Source: Chlorokybus atmophyticus (lineage: Eukaryota > Streptophyta > Chlorokybophyceae > Chlorokybales > Chlorokybaceae). From it: a stretch of 64,000 nucleotides of DNA. Below the pieces are notes generated by a model that worked only from the letters and a program-made list of their open reading frames with translations, made no database searches and had not been told where the DNA came from. The stretch covers positions 359,810-423,809 of the forward strand of contig RHPI01002204.1 of NCBI GenBank assembly GCA_009103225.1. Reading direction: 5' to 3'. Positions 1 through 10,866 of this stretch are shown one piece after another. Each line of letters starts with the position of its first letter. Position 1 is the stretch's first letter. A program made the position numbers and the translations under genes.

Positions 1-642
1 TTTGGTTAGAAGTTGTGTTCTATATCAAGTGGGGGTGTCTTTGCAAATAGCATGGATATCACCGTTAGCTTATGTTCCGAATAGTCATAATTGAATTTGT
101 ATAAGTAGTAAGTCGTGGTATTTACCGGATCAGCAGTGGTGACATTGTGAGCGAGAAAGCTAAGAGCTTGTGAAGCGACTTGAACTGCGAACATGCCGTC
201 CCGGTTACCAAGATCCCCTCACCGTGTGAGAGCCTGCATGCTCGTGTGCACCGTGCTTGTCATTGCTGTGGACTTGATGTGCTTAATTGCGGTGTGCTTG
301 GTGGCATTGGTAAGGGCATAGCATCCACGTGTTGCTTGCTCATTCACCTTACTTAACAGTGTAACACATTTTGCACTCGTGCAAAGAACTGTGTAAACAG
401 CACTACCTTCAGTAGTGGCTTGTTGACTCACAATGTCACCCTCTTTGCTCAAATGAGTATGGTTGCATTCTGCACATCAGAAGTGCAGCTTGCAATTGGA
501 TGCATCCTCGTGCATAATTATCACTGTCATCATCACATAGTGCGCACAAGCACTAGTGCGTTAGAGTGGTCGCAGCATTGGGATAGCTTTATAGAGCACA
601 AACATTCTACCCTTCATACACATCCACTATCGCATCAGCTGT
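1..642. other. Unassigned sequence, possibly 5' region of the Ty3 element
   Basis: No convincing coding sequence is visible. The stretch lies upstream of the first Ty3 gag-like reading frame and may be the leader or the 5' LTR of that element. I found no copy of it downstream of the integrase/PHD region near 20.3 kb, so an LTR cannot be called. Confidence 0.3.
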
Positions 643-2345
643 ATGAGCAGGCCCACCCCGTTCTCGCCAATAGACGAGGGGGACCTCAGCAGCTGGAGCC
701 CAACCTCCAACCTCACCTACGAGCGAGCAAGTGAAGGAAGCAGTTACCGTAGCAGCAGAGGCTCTCACCACGTCTCCGGCTTTACAATCTTCCACTTCAC
801 TTCTCGCCATCCAGGTAATCCACCTCTTTCGGACAGTGACGACGAAGAGATGGAGCCTTCCTAGCTCAACCACCTCCTTGCGCACCTCCGAAGGTGCAGG
901 GACCACTTGATGAGTTCATCATATAGTTCCAATCCAAGATGCGGCAGTAAGCCCTCTGAAACAAGGACCGGTCAGATGAGGTGTCATTCCATATTATGGC
1001 TCACTACCTTCATCAGGCACACGATGTGTGGAAGTCCATTGCTGAGCTGCACAGAGTTGATGGCTATGGCGAGCCTTGCCAGCACCATAGCACCTGCATC
1101 GACGCACAGCCCAGCAGCTGCTGCCCCAACAGCAGTGGTCCCTCCAACCCCGGTCACAGGGCGGGCGTTAGCTGCAGCTATGCAACAGGCGGAGGACGAA
1201 GAAGTCGAGCTGGTTGCCTTGCTAACACCTGCAGAGGTCGAGGTCAGAAAGGCCTACCGACGGACCATAGTGCAAAACCGCACCGCTGCTAGCATCGAGG
1301 CTCAGCGAGCTGAACAACAAGCTGCAGCCTTGGAGACGGGGACACCAGTACCACCAACACCTGGCTTAAACTCCGGCAAGAGGCAGCCTTCTCACACTTG
1401 GCTTTGTGGTGTTGCGCACACCAGCCATCACCATTGGTGCTATTATGTCGGACTCCTCGCAAGGACTTGTACGCTGCACTGCGGCGTACCTTCCCACCCC
1501 AGACCGCCAGCAAGATGAAAGAGTTGAGACGCTTTCGTCGGAAGCCCAACGAGGACCCTCTTCGGCTGTATTCGTGGCTGGAAGGACTACTTAAGGACAT
1601 TGACTACAAGATCGTCATTGAGGAGGCAGCCGCAGTGGTGTACGTGGTTGAGTTGGACCCAACCTTGAGTGAGCGGACGCGCTTGACACCGAACTATAGT
1701 AGATCCCTCGGCTACACCCTCAAGGAAGCTTTCGAGACTGCACAAGCCATTCACAAGCGTGCGGTGTATGAGAAGGCAGTCTTGGACACCAACCGAAGCG
1801 CCTCACGTCCCATGGCAAGCACGAGTGCTGAGGCCCCTCGACGAGACCGCAGTCGGGATGCTCCAGTCACGCGCAACAAGGACAAATGGTCAGCTCATGC
1901 TGCCCTTATCGCTCCAGTGCTGTGCCATCGGTGTGGTCACTATGAGCACTACTAAAAGGAGTGCACCGAAGATTATGGCAACCTTGTGTGCGACTACTGC
2001 CACAACACCGCACACTTGGAGGCGGTATGCTGGTTTAGATTCCCAGAGCTGCGGCCCTCTATTGGCTACAACAACAGCAACAACGCTGGTGGCTATTGCA
2101 GCAACAACAACAACAACAACAGCGGGGGCTACAACAATGGCAACAACGCTGGTAGTTACAACAACGGCAACAACGCTGCCGGCGCTCGAAAAAAGGAGAC
2201 TGGCTACAGAGGGATCAACCGCCCTCTACAGCGCAAGGGACCCGAGGGACGTCCTCGCGCTGGAGCTGCTGTCAAAGCATCAGTTCACTTGCTGTCGATC
2301 AAATCGCGACCCTCATAGCACGAGTGGCCCAGCTGGAAGAAAACA
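643..2345 (+). pseudogene. gag: Ty3-type Gag (degenerate)
   Basis: Structural capsid/nucleocapsid polyprotein remnant. Coding-like segments sit in different frames: a Ser-rich N-terminal piece at 643-864, an Ala/Pro-rich piece at 1060-1330, a helical Arg-rich piece at 1480-1955, and two CCHC-like zinc knuckles at about 1920-2040 (CHRCGHYEHY, stop, then KEC; and CDYCHNTAHLEAVCW). The knuckles are followed by an Asn/Gly-rich low-complexity stretch (2062-2185) built on AAC/GGC triplets. The stop inside the first knuckle and several frame changes mark it as nonfunctional. The family call rests on the knuckles and the position upstream of the protease. Confidence 0.6.
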
Positions 2346-2869
2346 AGGAGCAAAAGTATTAAGCCTGCTACGTTGCCCGATGGGCATTGATGGCACCGAA
2401 GCGCGAAAGAGACACCCCCACGCCTTCGCGTGTTCAACCATGAAGACGTGCGCGCGGTAGCAGCTACTGAGCGCGGTATGCCTGCAGCCCATGCCATAGT
2501 GTCACCACTGGACCGATGTGGACACAGAGCCCACAGCCACGTGGAAAGGGACATTAGTCAGAGAGGCAGCTCATGCTGTCCAATGGACCTACGCCGCAGA
2601 GCAAGCAAAACGCGATGCAGGCCCGCAAACACCGGGTTTGCCGGGCTTTCCTCCACAACCATTAGGGATGCCGCCAAGCATCATGCCACCCTCTCTGCGG
2701 CGGCATCCACCATCACCTCCAGCACAGCCAGCACCAGAACCCCTAGCGCAAAGGCCTCCCCGTGTACCAACCACCACGACAAGCTCAATTTGGCAGAGGG
2801 CGAGGATAAGGAGGGGGTCCTCAAGACCCAGCTGGCAAATGAGCTTTGGCTGCGATGCACTCAGCACCT

Positions 2870-4045
2870 CCAGCTGGGAGACATGAGGCACCGGTGCCGA
2901 CAGCTTGCACTAAGAGGCTACGCATCAACGCCAACGCTGCCATGGTAGCCAACCAAGGCAAGCATGTGACCATCAACGGCCAAGCACCCAAGCGGGTGAA
3001 ACTGGACACCGGAGCACAGGCAGTCATCATTGGGCGCTTCCTCGCGCGGTCCCTTAGCATCACCAGCTTGGATCTAATGCCCTGCCTATACGTATTAGAC
3101 ACAACGGGGAGCCATGACAAGGTGATGGGGGGGGTCACCAAGGAGGCCTTCTGCATTCAGCTAATATGGCTGGACCCAACTCACACCACAGAGGTCGTTC
3201 AGCAATGCGTGGTCACCAACGCTGGCTCTTTCGATTTTCTTCTTAGACAGGACTTCAACTTCCCCGTGGGCATGGGCCTTAACTGCTGGACACAGCGGGC
3301 TTGGTTCCGGCCACATTGGGATAAAGATGATGGAGAGGTGCAGGGCTTCTTGCCTTTCAAGTTGGTGTCACGCACGCGCGCCCAGCTGAAAGTGGCAGCA
3401 GCAGCCATTGGCAGTCATGTGCGCACACGGGAGGTTGCATCAGCCACATATAACAGCGCCCGCACAAGAGTTATTGCCGTTGCCGCAGCCGCTTGCCGCA
3501 TAGACGACTCCGCTCCCATTCCTTACACTGAGGAACAGGAGGATGCCACTATTGAGGTGGCATTACAAGACCCGGCCGAACGCCGTTGGCGTGCACAGGT
3601 GGACGCGCACCTTTTACTGACCCAGCCACTTATCACTTCGCGCTTCGACAACTACAAGGGACACGGCAAGGTGCAAGACCAGCATATGGTAGCCACCGGA
3701 GTTGTGGAGTTTTTTACCTTTCAGCGGCAGCAGAGCATCACGGTGTTGAAACTATTCGAAGGCATTGGCAGTGGTGTCGCTACGGTCCTCAATACAGGTG
3801 TTAAAGTCACCAGGTATTATTATTATTGCGACTGTAACCCGCACGCTCAAACAGCCCTTAAGCACCATCTGAGTCAACTGCACGAGCGCTACCCACAACA
3901 ATTGCCCTCGTCGGCACTGCAAGGCAGCCTCAAGACATTGCCACTAGACATCCAACTGATCACAAAGGACCACTTGCTGTCCCTCGGCAACTTTAATCTG
4001 TTGGTAGCTGGATGGGAGTGCCAAGGACACTTCAGGGCAGGATAA
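2870..4045 (+). pseudogene. Retroviral-type aspartic protease fused to N-terminal half of a C5 DNA methyltransferase
   Basis: One open frame of roughly 390 codons holds two domains. The first is a retropepsin-like protease with the catalytic LDTGA at about 3002-3016, followed by a hydrophobic flap-like region and FDFLLRQDF. The second, after a linker of about 150 residues, starts a cytosine-C5 methyltransferase fold: motif I LFEGIGSG (3752-3775), a motif II-like CDCNPHAQTALKHH, and the motif III/IV region ending in GWECQG (4010-4027), where families normally have PCQ or PCN. The frame hits TAA at 4043-4045, but homologous sequence continues (GLNDPRSGLFWELMKV). Because one frame spans both domains, the methyltransferase belongs to the retroelement polyprotein and is not a neighbouring host gene. 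In this family the motif IV Cys attacks C6 of cytosine and S-adenosylmethionine donates the methyl group. Confidence 0.75.
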
Positions 4046-4855
4046 GGATAAGGCCTCAACGACCCTCGCTCAGGTCTGTTTTGGGAGTTGATGAAAGTCA
4101 TCCACCTCCTCTAATAGCATAAGATCTCCAGGCCACTAGGGAACGTTATCAAAAACGTGCACTTAAAGGGCGACAAGCGTCCCCATGTAGCCTCCACCTA
4201 CCGGCAGGTTGAGGCCATGCTTGTGCATCCACTTAAGGTGAACGCAGTGCGCCATGGTTGCCGTGCACATCGTGTGCGCGTCAAGTGGACAAACTTGGCC
4301 ACCACAGAAGAGCTAATGACAGCAGAGTACACGCGCAGCACACGGCCACGCAACCTCGTGGTCAATGACATCCTTGACCCCGATTGTAAAGCCCAACCTG
4401 TCATGCGTCTTGACCACAGCCACTCCTACCAGTGTAAACAACCTGGCCAAACGCGTACTTCCCACTTTGGTGTCCCACCCAGGGTCATCCCTTCCACAAT
4501 GGAGGCGATGGCATGGTGTTCGACACCACGACGGGCAAGATGAAAGAATCTAGTGCACGTGAGCGCAAGCGCGCCAGGGGCTTCTTTCCCAACAATATCG
4601 CAGGGAAACCGCTGACCGACAATCAGCAATGTGAGCTGCTCGGCCGTGCCATGAACCAAAGCAGCATGGTCTGCTTGAGCTGAGTTTTGTGTTGTAGGAC
4701 CGCCATGTGTTCTTCGAGGATCTCAAACACCTGGCTGAGGAGTGGGCTGATCGCGATGCAGATACCAAGGCAGCTCACACAGCCCTTGAGGTGGCTCACA
4801 GAGAAGAGCAAGCAGCAATGATAGTAGAAGACATCCCCGTGGTTGCCAACGCAAC
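4046..4855 (+). pseudogene. C-terminal half of the retroelement C5 DNA methyltransferase plus linker
   Basis: The methyltransferase continues after the stop. About 4130-4150 gives a motif VI-like GNV, 4157-4400 gives a motif VIII-like block HRVRVKWTNLA, and after a frameshift about 4510-4680 gives a block like motifs IX-X (ERKRARGFF, then LTDNQQCELLGRAMNQSS). The motif order I-IV-VI-VIII-IX-X is the canonical, unpermuted order of DNMT3 and bacterial enzymes, unlike plant DRM. From 4696 a charged helical linker (FFEDLKHLAEEWADRDAD) runs to the copia junction at 4855. Stops and frame changes make it nonfunctional. A matching RT segment resumes at about 16750 beyond the copia element. Confidence 0.7.
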
Positions 4856-4980
4856 TGTTAAACACTGAGCTAGAGGTGGCCAACTACAGCATACACATGC
4901 ACCGGAACATACACATAAGGCTTGCAAAGGGGTTTCACCAGGGGTTTCATCAAGGCTCCTGTCGAGGTGCTCTGTCTCAC
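4856..4980 (-). repeat. Chimeric partial LTR plus pol fragment at the copia 3' edge
   Basis: The first ~100 bases repeat the beginning of the left LTR (tgttaaacactgagctag and on). The last ~25 bases match the RNase H coding segment at about 6183-6207, which reads SETEHLDRS on the minus strand. The junction with the full LTR is at 4980/4981. Confidence 0.7.
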
Positions 4981-5487
4981 TTGTTAAACACTGAGCTAGC
5001 GCTGGCCAACTACAGCATACACATGCACTAGAACATACACACAAGGCGTGCACACAAGGCTTGCAAAGGGGTTTCACCCGAACCAACAACTTGTTAATGC
5101 TGTTGGCTTTGATATCAGCCCGACTACACATGTCTACTTTAGCAAGCACCGCGTGAGCTATACTCAGCTGATTGCCAATATGTAAGCTTAGCTCTCTAGC
5201 TTACAGCCAAAGCTTTCCAACAAGCTAAGCCACGTCTTTCAAGGCTAAGTATACGCGGAGTTCTCGCCGTTCTCCTAAGGCGTTGGCTGCGTCAGGCTGC
5301 GCCAGTCTCATGAGCAAGTCCGGAGTCTCCTGCTTGGTCATACTTCGCGTAGTGGACTCGATATCCGCTCAGACTCTTGACTGATCGATATCAGCTCATA
5401 CTAGTAGCAGTATCTCTAAGGCTCATGCCTTAGCCAATTCACAAGCTGACTGGAGTGAGCAGTGTGCAAGACATGCTCATGCTAACA
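4981..5487 (-). repeat. Copia LTR (left, 3' LTR of the minus-strand element)
   Basis: Starts TGTTAAACAC and ends GCTAACA, an inverted TGTTA/TAACA terminal pair. It aligns along its length with 16243-16749, with roughly one difference in seven to ten bases over the part I compared. A purine-rich tract on the minus strand (complement of 5488-5496) abuts it as expected for a polypurine tract. Confidence 0.85.
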
Positions 5488-5519
5488 CTCCCACGCAGGC
5501 AGCTTAGTAGACTCTAAGT

Positions 5520-6289
5520 CCTACAGTGCAGTCATGGAACTTCTTCGTCACGAAAGGCTTGGTCATGCAGTTAGCCAGGATCTCCTCCGTGTTGCAGTAC
5601 TTGAACGCCACCTCGTTCCTTACCACACGCTCACACACAAAGTGGTGAATCACGTCAATGTGCTTTTACCGGACTGAAGCAATCGGTTGCTTTAACAGCT
5701 TGATTGCGCCTTGGTTGTCGCAGTTGATGCTGATGCAGCTTACAGGGTAGCATAAGTCCACCATCAGCTTCTTCAACCACAATGCCTCCTTCATTGCCGA
5801 TGAGGCAGCCATGTACTCCGCCTCTGCTATCGAGGCAGCCACGGTAGGTTGCAGCTTATTGTTCCAACTAACAACTCCACCATTGATCAGGAACACGTAT
5901 CCAATAGTTGACCTCCTCGTGTCGAGGTCCCCAGCGTAGTCAGCGTCACAGTAGCCCTCCAACTCCTTGTCTCCAGCACCAGCTCCCTCTCCAAAGTGAA
6001 TGCCCACGCTTGTGCTCCCCTCACATAACGCAGCAACTCCTTTGCAGCTCTCCAATGCTCCATGGTGGGTGCTAACAGTGTAGCGTGAAAGCACTCCCAC
6101 AGCATGTGCGATGTCTGGCCTAGTGCTCACGGACATGTAAAGCATACTCCCAACCAACTCACAGTAAGGGAACTTGCTGCTTCTGTCGAGGTGCTCTGTC
6201 TCACTCATTGCTCGCTGCAGCTTGGCTCCCACGGACATGGGTATCACCTTGTCTTTGGCGTCTCCCATCGTAAAGTTCTCCACAACCCT
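5520..6289 (-). pseudogene. Copia RNase H
   Basis: Minus-strand frame with hallmark copia RNase H segments: VGSMLYMSVSTRPDIAHAVG, GYCDADYAGDLDTRRSTIGY, and AEAEYMAASSAMKEALWL followed by NCDNQGAIKL. The catalytic acidic residues (D of CDADYAGD, E of AEAEY, D of NCDNQ) remain. A stop after IASVR (about 5666) is followed by continuing homology (KHIDVIHHFV) down to about 5530, so the C-terminus is broken. The domain removes the RNA template during cDNA synthesis. Confidence 0.8.
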
Positions 6290-7240
6290 TCACGCCATCA
6301 ACTCCTGGCTAATCTTGGCTGTCTTGTTGTCTTTGTCCCTCTCAATCACCATGCTCGGAAACAGCTTTGCCTCTCCTAAGTCCCTCATGTTGCAGGCAGA
6401 CTTGAGAGTTGTCTTCACCTCCTCCAAATCCTTCAGCTTCTTCGCAGCAGCCATAATGTCGTCGACGTAGACCAACAGCAAGATCTTCTTCTCCTTGTGC
6501 GTGAAGAGTCCAGGATCAGCTTCAGAAGGTGTGAAGCCAATCTTCTTCTCCAACTCCTTGGTGAGCCGGATGTGCCATAAACTTTGCGCTTGCTTAAGCC
6601 CATACAATGCCTTTACAAGTCTGCAAGCAGTGCCTGGTCCTCCCTCCTCATAGCCCTTGGGTTGCTGCATGTAGATCTCCTCCTCCAACTCTTCGTAGAG
6701 GAATGCAGTCTTCACATCCAAGTGGTGTAGCTCCCAATCTTCAGCTACCACAAGTGCAAACGTGGTGCGAAAGGTTACAAGCTTACTAGCAGGGGCGAAC
6801 ACCTCATCAAAGTCAATGCCCTCTTGCTGCAAGTACCCCTTCACCACCAATCGTGCCTTGTATCTCTCGATGCGGCCTTGCCCATTGCGCTTGATCTTGG
6901 ACACCCATTTCACCGGTAAGAGCTTCACTTCAAATGGGACCTTCTCCAGCCTCCATGTGCCGTTGGCATGCAAGGATGCTATCTCCTCGTCCATTGCATG
7001 CTGCCCCAGCTCTGTGTCTAGGACTGTCATTGCCTCCTCATATGTGGTAGGCTCCTCCTCCTTGGATGATGCTGCCAAGCTTTTGAAGCGTTCTTCCTTA
7101 AGTCCCGTGCTCCTCAGCATGTACCTGGGCTCCTCCTGGACCTCCACAGCTTCTTCCTCCGAAGCTTGTTGCTGACTGACGGCTGGTGTCTGTAGTTTGG
7201 TCCTCAGGGTGCGATATGTTGATTGGTGACTCCTCCATGT
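6290..7240 (-). pseudogene. Copia reverse transcriptase (RVT_2)
   Basis: About 315 codons on the minus strand cover a nearly complete copia RT domain: an N-terminal block ending LLPVKWVSKIKRNGQGRIE, then YKARLVVKGYLQQEGIDFDE, the HHLDVKTAFLYEELEEEIYM block holding the first catalytic Asp, LYGLKQAQSLWH, and the YVDD active site in LLLVYVDDIMAAAKKL. The catalytic residues look intact here, but adjacent RNase H and integrase frames are broken. It is bounded upstream by a frame change into the integrase C-terminal region. Confidence 0.85.
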
Positions 7241-7999
7241 TGGGGTCCTCCTCCTCAACAACCTTTGGGACATCACCTGTGATGCCTTCCTCCACAAAAA
7301 TTACATCCCTACTCACCACCACGTTGTTGTCTTCCAGTAGCACGCGGTAGGCCTTTGAGTTGAACTCATAGCCAATGAACACGCCCTTCTTGCTCTTGGG
7401 CGCCAGCTTCTTTTGCAGCTGCTTGGGGATAAGATTATACGGTGTAGAGCTGAAAACCTTTAACATAGAGATGTCTGGCCTTTGCTTGGTAAAAAGCTCC
7501 CACGGTTTCTTCGATGGAGATGCTTCCACTGAACGATTGCGCGCATACGCTGCAGTAAGCAATGCATCTCCCCACCTATGGTCTTGCATTTTTGCCACCC
7601 ACCAGTCCACCAGCATTGCTCTGACTTTCTCCAACATGGTTCTGTTAAGCCTCTCAGCTGCTCCGTTCTGCTGCGGGGTGTAGGGTGCCGTGTATCGGTG
7701 CGTAATCCCGTGCTCGGCCAATCAGGTCTTCAGCTCCTTGCTGATGTATTCTCCACCTCTATCTGATCGCACTGTTACCACCTTCTTTTCTAACTGTTTC
7801 TCCATCAGGGTGAGTACCTTCCTCAGCTGTGCCGACACTTCCGACTTCAAATGCAGGGGCACCACCACCGCAACCTTGCTGTAGTCACCCAGGAATGTAC
7901 AAAAATACCTGTACCTTCAGCAGTTCCAACAGGCAGTGGTCCGCATACATCAGAGTGTACCAGCTGCAGAGGCTTGGTTGTCACACTCTGTCACACGGA
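7098..7999 (-). pseudogene. Copia integrase, core and C-terminal part
   Basis: Minus-strand homology runs from LQLVHSDVCGPLPV (about 7960-7910) through a frame-shifted core to the frame at 7098-7721, which contains GITHRYTAPYTPQQNGAAER, the conserved block holding the last catalytic Glu (NGAAER), then KVFSSTPYNLIP and the C-terminal region. Frame breaks separate the parts. The remaining N-terminal zinc-binding portion lies across the nested DNA element at 14706-14935. Confidence 0.75.
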
Positions 8000-8010
8000 T
8001 TGACGTTCAA
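8000..8010. repeat. Left target-site duplication of the SET-domain element
   Basis: ttgacgttcaa here matches ttgacgtcaa at 14706-14715 except for one extra t. Removing 8011-14705 and one copy largely restores the copia integrase sequence, which supports a target duplication of about 10 bp. Confidence 0.6.
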
Positions 8011-8039
8011 GGATCAGGTATGGTCTTTTCACGGACCCC

Positions 8040-8690
8040 CAGGACCATGCATGGTCCGTATCCCGCGGGCCAGGACTGCCTGGTCCGCGGGGGACGGACC
8101 ATGCATGGTCCGTTCGGGGTCCCGAATCCTAGTGCGCAGTCACGCACCAGATGTGGTGCGTGGCTGGACCAGACATATTACCGGTCCTACTGGCCGCGAA
8201 AGACTGGACCATACACGGTCTGCAGCCGGACCAGGCATATTGCCGGTGCGACTGTCAATGGGTGTACGGACCATGCGTGGTCTGGACCACAACAATGTCG
8301 GACCATATGTGTTGCGGTGAATGAAATCGATGGGACTGGTCCGAACCACATTGATTGGGCGGACCGTTGCTGGTGCACGCTCAGCTTATCGGTCATTTTG
8401 GACAAGCAGCACGCACCATACATGGTCTGCCGCCTTAACAAGCTCTTACTGGTCCAAATGCTAACAAGTTGTGGACCATTCATGGTCCTTAAGCTAACCA
8501 GGCAGCTATTGGTCCAAATTGTCGTATACTTGCGGACCGTATATGGTCCTTGACTTAACCAAGCTCTTCCTGGTCCGAAGGTCTGGGAGAGTACGGACCA
8601 TGCGTGGTTCTAGGTTGGTCCGCAGAACAGTGATTGGGACCATCGCTGATGCACGCTCAGCTCCTTGACAGTCGCACCATGCATGATGCG
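8040..8690. repeat. Left array of ATGCAT-centred palindromes
   Basis: Perfect GGACCATGCATGGTCC copies occur at 8042-8057 and 8096-8111, with degenerate copies near 8205, 8262, 8415, 8474, 8534, 8594 and 8676. Spacing is often 54-60 bp. Each is a two-fold symmetric site, as expected for binding by a dimeric protein, and matching copies at the other end argue for a role in transposition. No coding function is seen here. Confidence 0.75.
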
Positions 8691-8958
8691 ACTGTCAAGG
8701 GTAAGTCTTCATGGCAGCCTCTAGTAACCGTCGATCCAAGCTTATCGAACGGTGTGCAGTTACTCCATAGAGTCAAGCACCTTGCATGGTGCGACTGTCA
8801 ACTCACGTGCATGGGCTCAGAGTACCGTGGTTTGTGCAGTAGGGTTTTACCGCTCAGTGAGGTGGCGCCGGCGGAGGGAGCAGGCGGCGGCGCTCTTGTT
8901 GGTGGCGGCGGCGGCGGCCTCTTAGCGGTGTACTTAGTGGCGGAATGCTGGCGTAATA

Positions 8959-9664
8959 TCAATGGCAGGCAAAAAAGCTGTCAAGTTTGCCAGGGACATT
9001 AGTACCAAGCTGGGAATCAACTTGCATGGCGTTGGGCTCACGTTGTTGCCCGTGTACGGAATTGATGTAAGCTGCCACATTGCCAGTGCGGGGGTGGCCA
9101 TCGATAACAACCTGATATTTGTAGGGGTTTTTTGGCGGGAACAGGTTGACGTGATATCGTCTGTGGTGTTGAAAGCCGGTTGTTAGCTGGCAACTGCGGA
9201 AGACATCCCGCTGCTCCTGGTATGTGAACCATTTGCCGTCGTATGGCATCAGGTACTCCTCTGCAAAGTTGCACACAGGTCATCAGTTATAAGCACAGGT
9301 GTATACACAAACACATCGCGTATACACGTGCACGCACCATTCGCTATGTCCTGGCGGGCAAACAGTCCCCGTCCAACACCAATGATTGTGGAGTTCTTGA
9401 TCTCCCAGTCGTGCAGGTGATACTTGAACTCCTCTTTGACCGGAATGCTTGTGGATGCTTTCACATCCTTCAAATAGTTCAGCCGCCACAGCTGGTGCTT
9501 GTCTCCAGCTCCACGATGGATGAGCTTCAGGTTGGGAATCTCATTGTCAGTCTGTTTGAAGCAGTGGTCAGTTGCAATGCTTTGAGAGCCACACAGATGA
9601 CAGTCTTGCTTGACAGTCCTCAACACTCATGACAGATGACAGTCTTGCTTGACAGTTCTCTAAG

Positions 9665-9698
<34 letters not shown>

Positions 9699-9940
9699 AA
9701 TTCACGACATATGCTTACCCTCAAGATGTCGTCCGACAGGTTGGGTGGCTGTGTGGTGCCCGTGGAACTGTAGCGTTTCACTTCAAACCTCTGCATCTCA
9801 TAAAGAGCTGCACGGAACTCTTCTTTGGGATCCACCGCAGGTCCTTTGCCGCGTTGCTGTGCGGAGGATTTACGCAATGATGGACTTGTTGAGACATCTG
9901 CAGTCTCCTCCGAGTCTGCCTCCTCGCTTCCTTCCGGCTT

Positions 9941-9991
<51 letters not shown>

Positions 9992-10866
9992 CTCCGTTTG
10001 CTCCTCTTCCACCTCCAACTGCGTATTGCGAGGCCAAAAGATATATTGCCTTGACAGCCGTCCCGCTTCGTCCCACAGTTCTTGCGTTTGTAACCTTGGG
10101 TAAGTAAGAATGCCGCGATAATTGGTGTACAAATGCACTCACCCATCCTGGGATGGCCATGACTTTTGCCATTTTGTAGTACTTCAGCACCGCGACATGT
10201 GGGTGAGGGTGGGCCGGGAATTGATCCTTCTGCAATACGCTGCTGGTGAGTTTCTCATGCAATGGGACATGTTACGCAAATGTAAGTTGATAACTAGGCT
10301 GATAGAACAAATTAACATCATGCATAGCAAGTGACATGCACAGGATCCCAGCAGCGACTGTCAATGCGATGCGCGATGCCTTAGCACAGAGCATTGACAG
10401 CCTATGCATGTCGTAAACAATCTTAATTGTTGAACGTTCTTACCTTGATGACTTGCTGGTATTGAAGCCCCATAGCCTTGCACACATCCTGGTCCTCCCT
10501 ACCGCCCCGGTTGTTGATCATGCGCACGCATCGGCACACCTGCGTGTTGAAGTGCTGTCCGATTTTGGTGGGCTTGGTCTCTCCCCCAGTTGGTTGACCC
10601 CTTGCATCACGGTGACCAGCTTGCACATTGCATGCAGAATGGGCAGCCCCAAATAAACGGCGCCCCTGTGGACGCCCGCCTTCGTTCCATGATGTCCAAC
10701 TGCCTGGCAATCCTTCTCCTAGCGACTGTCTTGTACAACTCCTCACAGCTCCGCACACCTCTCCTCGCTTCACCCTGCGCCCTGAGCTACACCCACACCC
10801 ACAACCACAACCACCACAACCACCACAACCACAACAATAGCAAACTATACTAGGGAGACCATGCAA
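8959..10866 (-). CDS. SET-domain protein gene within the DNA element (exons approximate)
   Basis: I infer about five exons on the minus strand. An upstream exon (about 10640-10450) reads TKPTKIGQHFNTQVCRCVRM and ends before gtaaga. A short exon around 10235-10138 reads HPHVAVLKYYKMAKVMAIPG. The next (about 10095-9717) reads LQTQELWDEAGRLSRQYIFW, then polyQ, a Glu/Ser-rich stretch and EEFRAALYEMQRFEVKRYSS. The fourth (about 9569-9352) includes IPVKEEFKYHLHDWEIKNS then STIIGVGRGLFARQDIANG, the classic SET start. The last (about 9279-8959) has YDGKWFTYQEQRDVFRS, YKYQVVIDGHPRTGNVAAY and INSVHGQQREPNA, like the SET GNxARFxNHSCxPN region. The usual GEEL-DY end of SET is missing after PNA, so catalytic competence is doubtful. 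The SET fold usually methylates lysines using S-adenosylmethionine. The 5' start is uncertain. Confidence 0.55.
9667..9697 (+). repeat. 31-base poly-G tract
   Basis: Uninterrupted G run on the + strand (poly-C on the transcribed strand) inside an inferred intron of the SET-domain gene, between the Glu-rich exon and the SET exon. The exact length may be a sequencing estimate. Confidence 0.9.
9942..9990 (-). repeat. CAG-type triplet tract encoding polyglutamine
   Basis: CTG/TTG triplets on the + strand translate on the minus strand as a run of about 16 Gln in the SET-domain protein, between EQAQ and KPEGSEEADSEE. The mixture of two Gln codons near one end suggests an older tract with a younger pure core. 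Confidence 0.8.

Noticed and set aside
8040-8700. Regularly spaced palindromes resembling a CRISPR array
   Set aside because: Units are degenerate, self-palindromic and lie in a eukaryotic element with matching copies at the other end; there are no cas genes.
10780-10850. His/Asn-rich protein on the + strand
   Set aside because: It is the antisense reading of a CAC/AAC triplet tract near the 5' region of the minus-strand SET gene.
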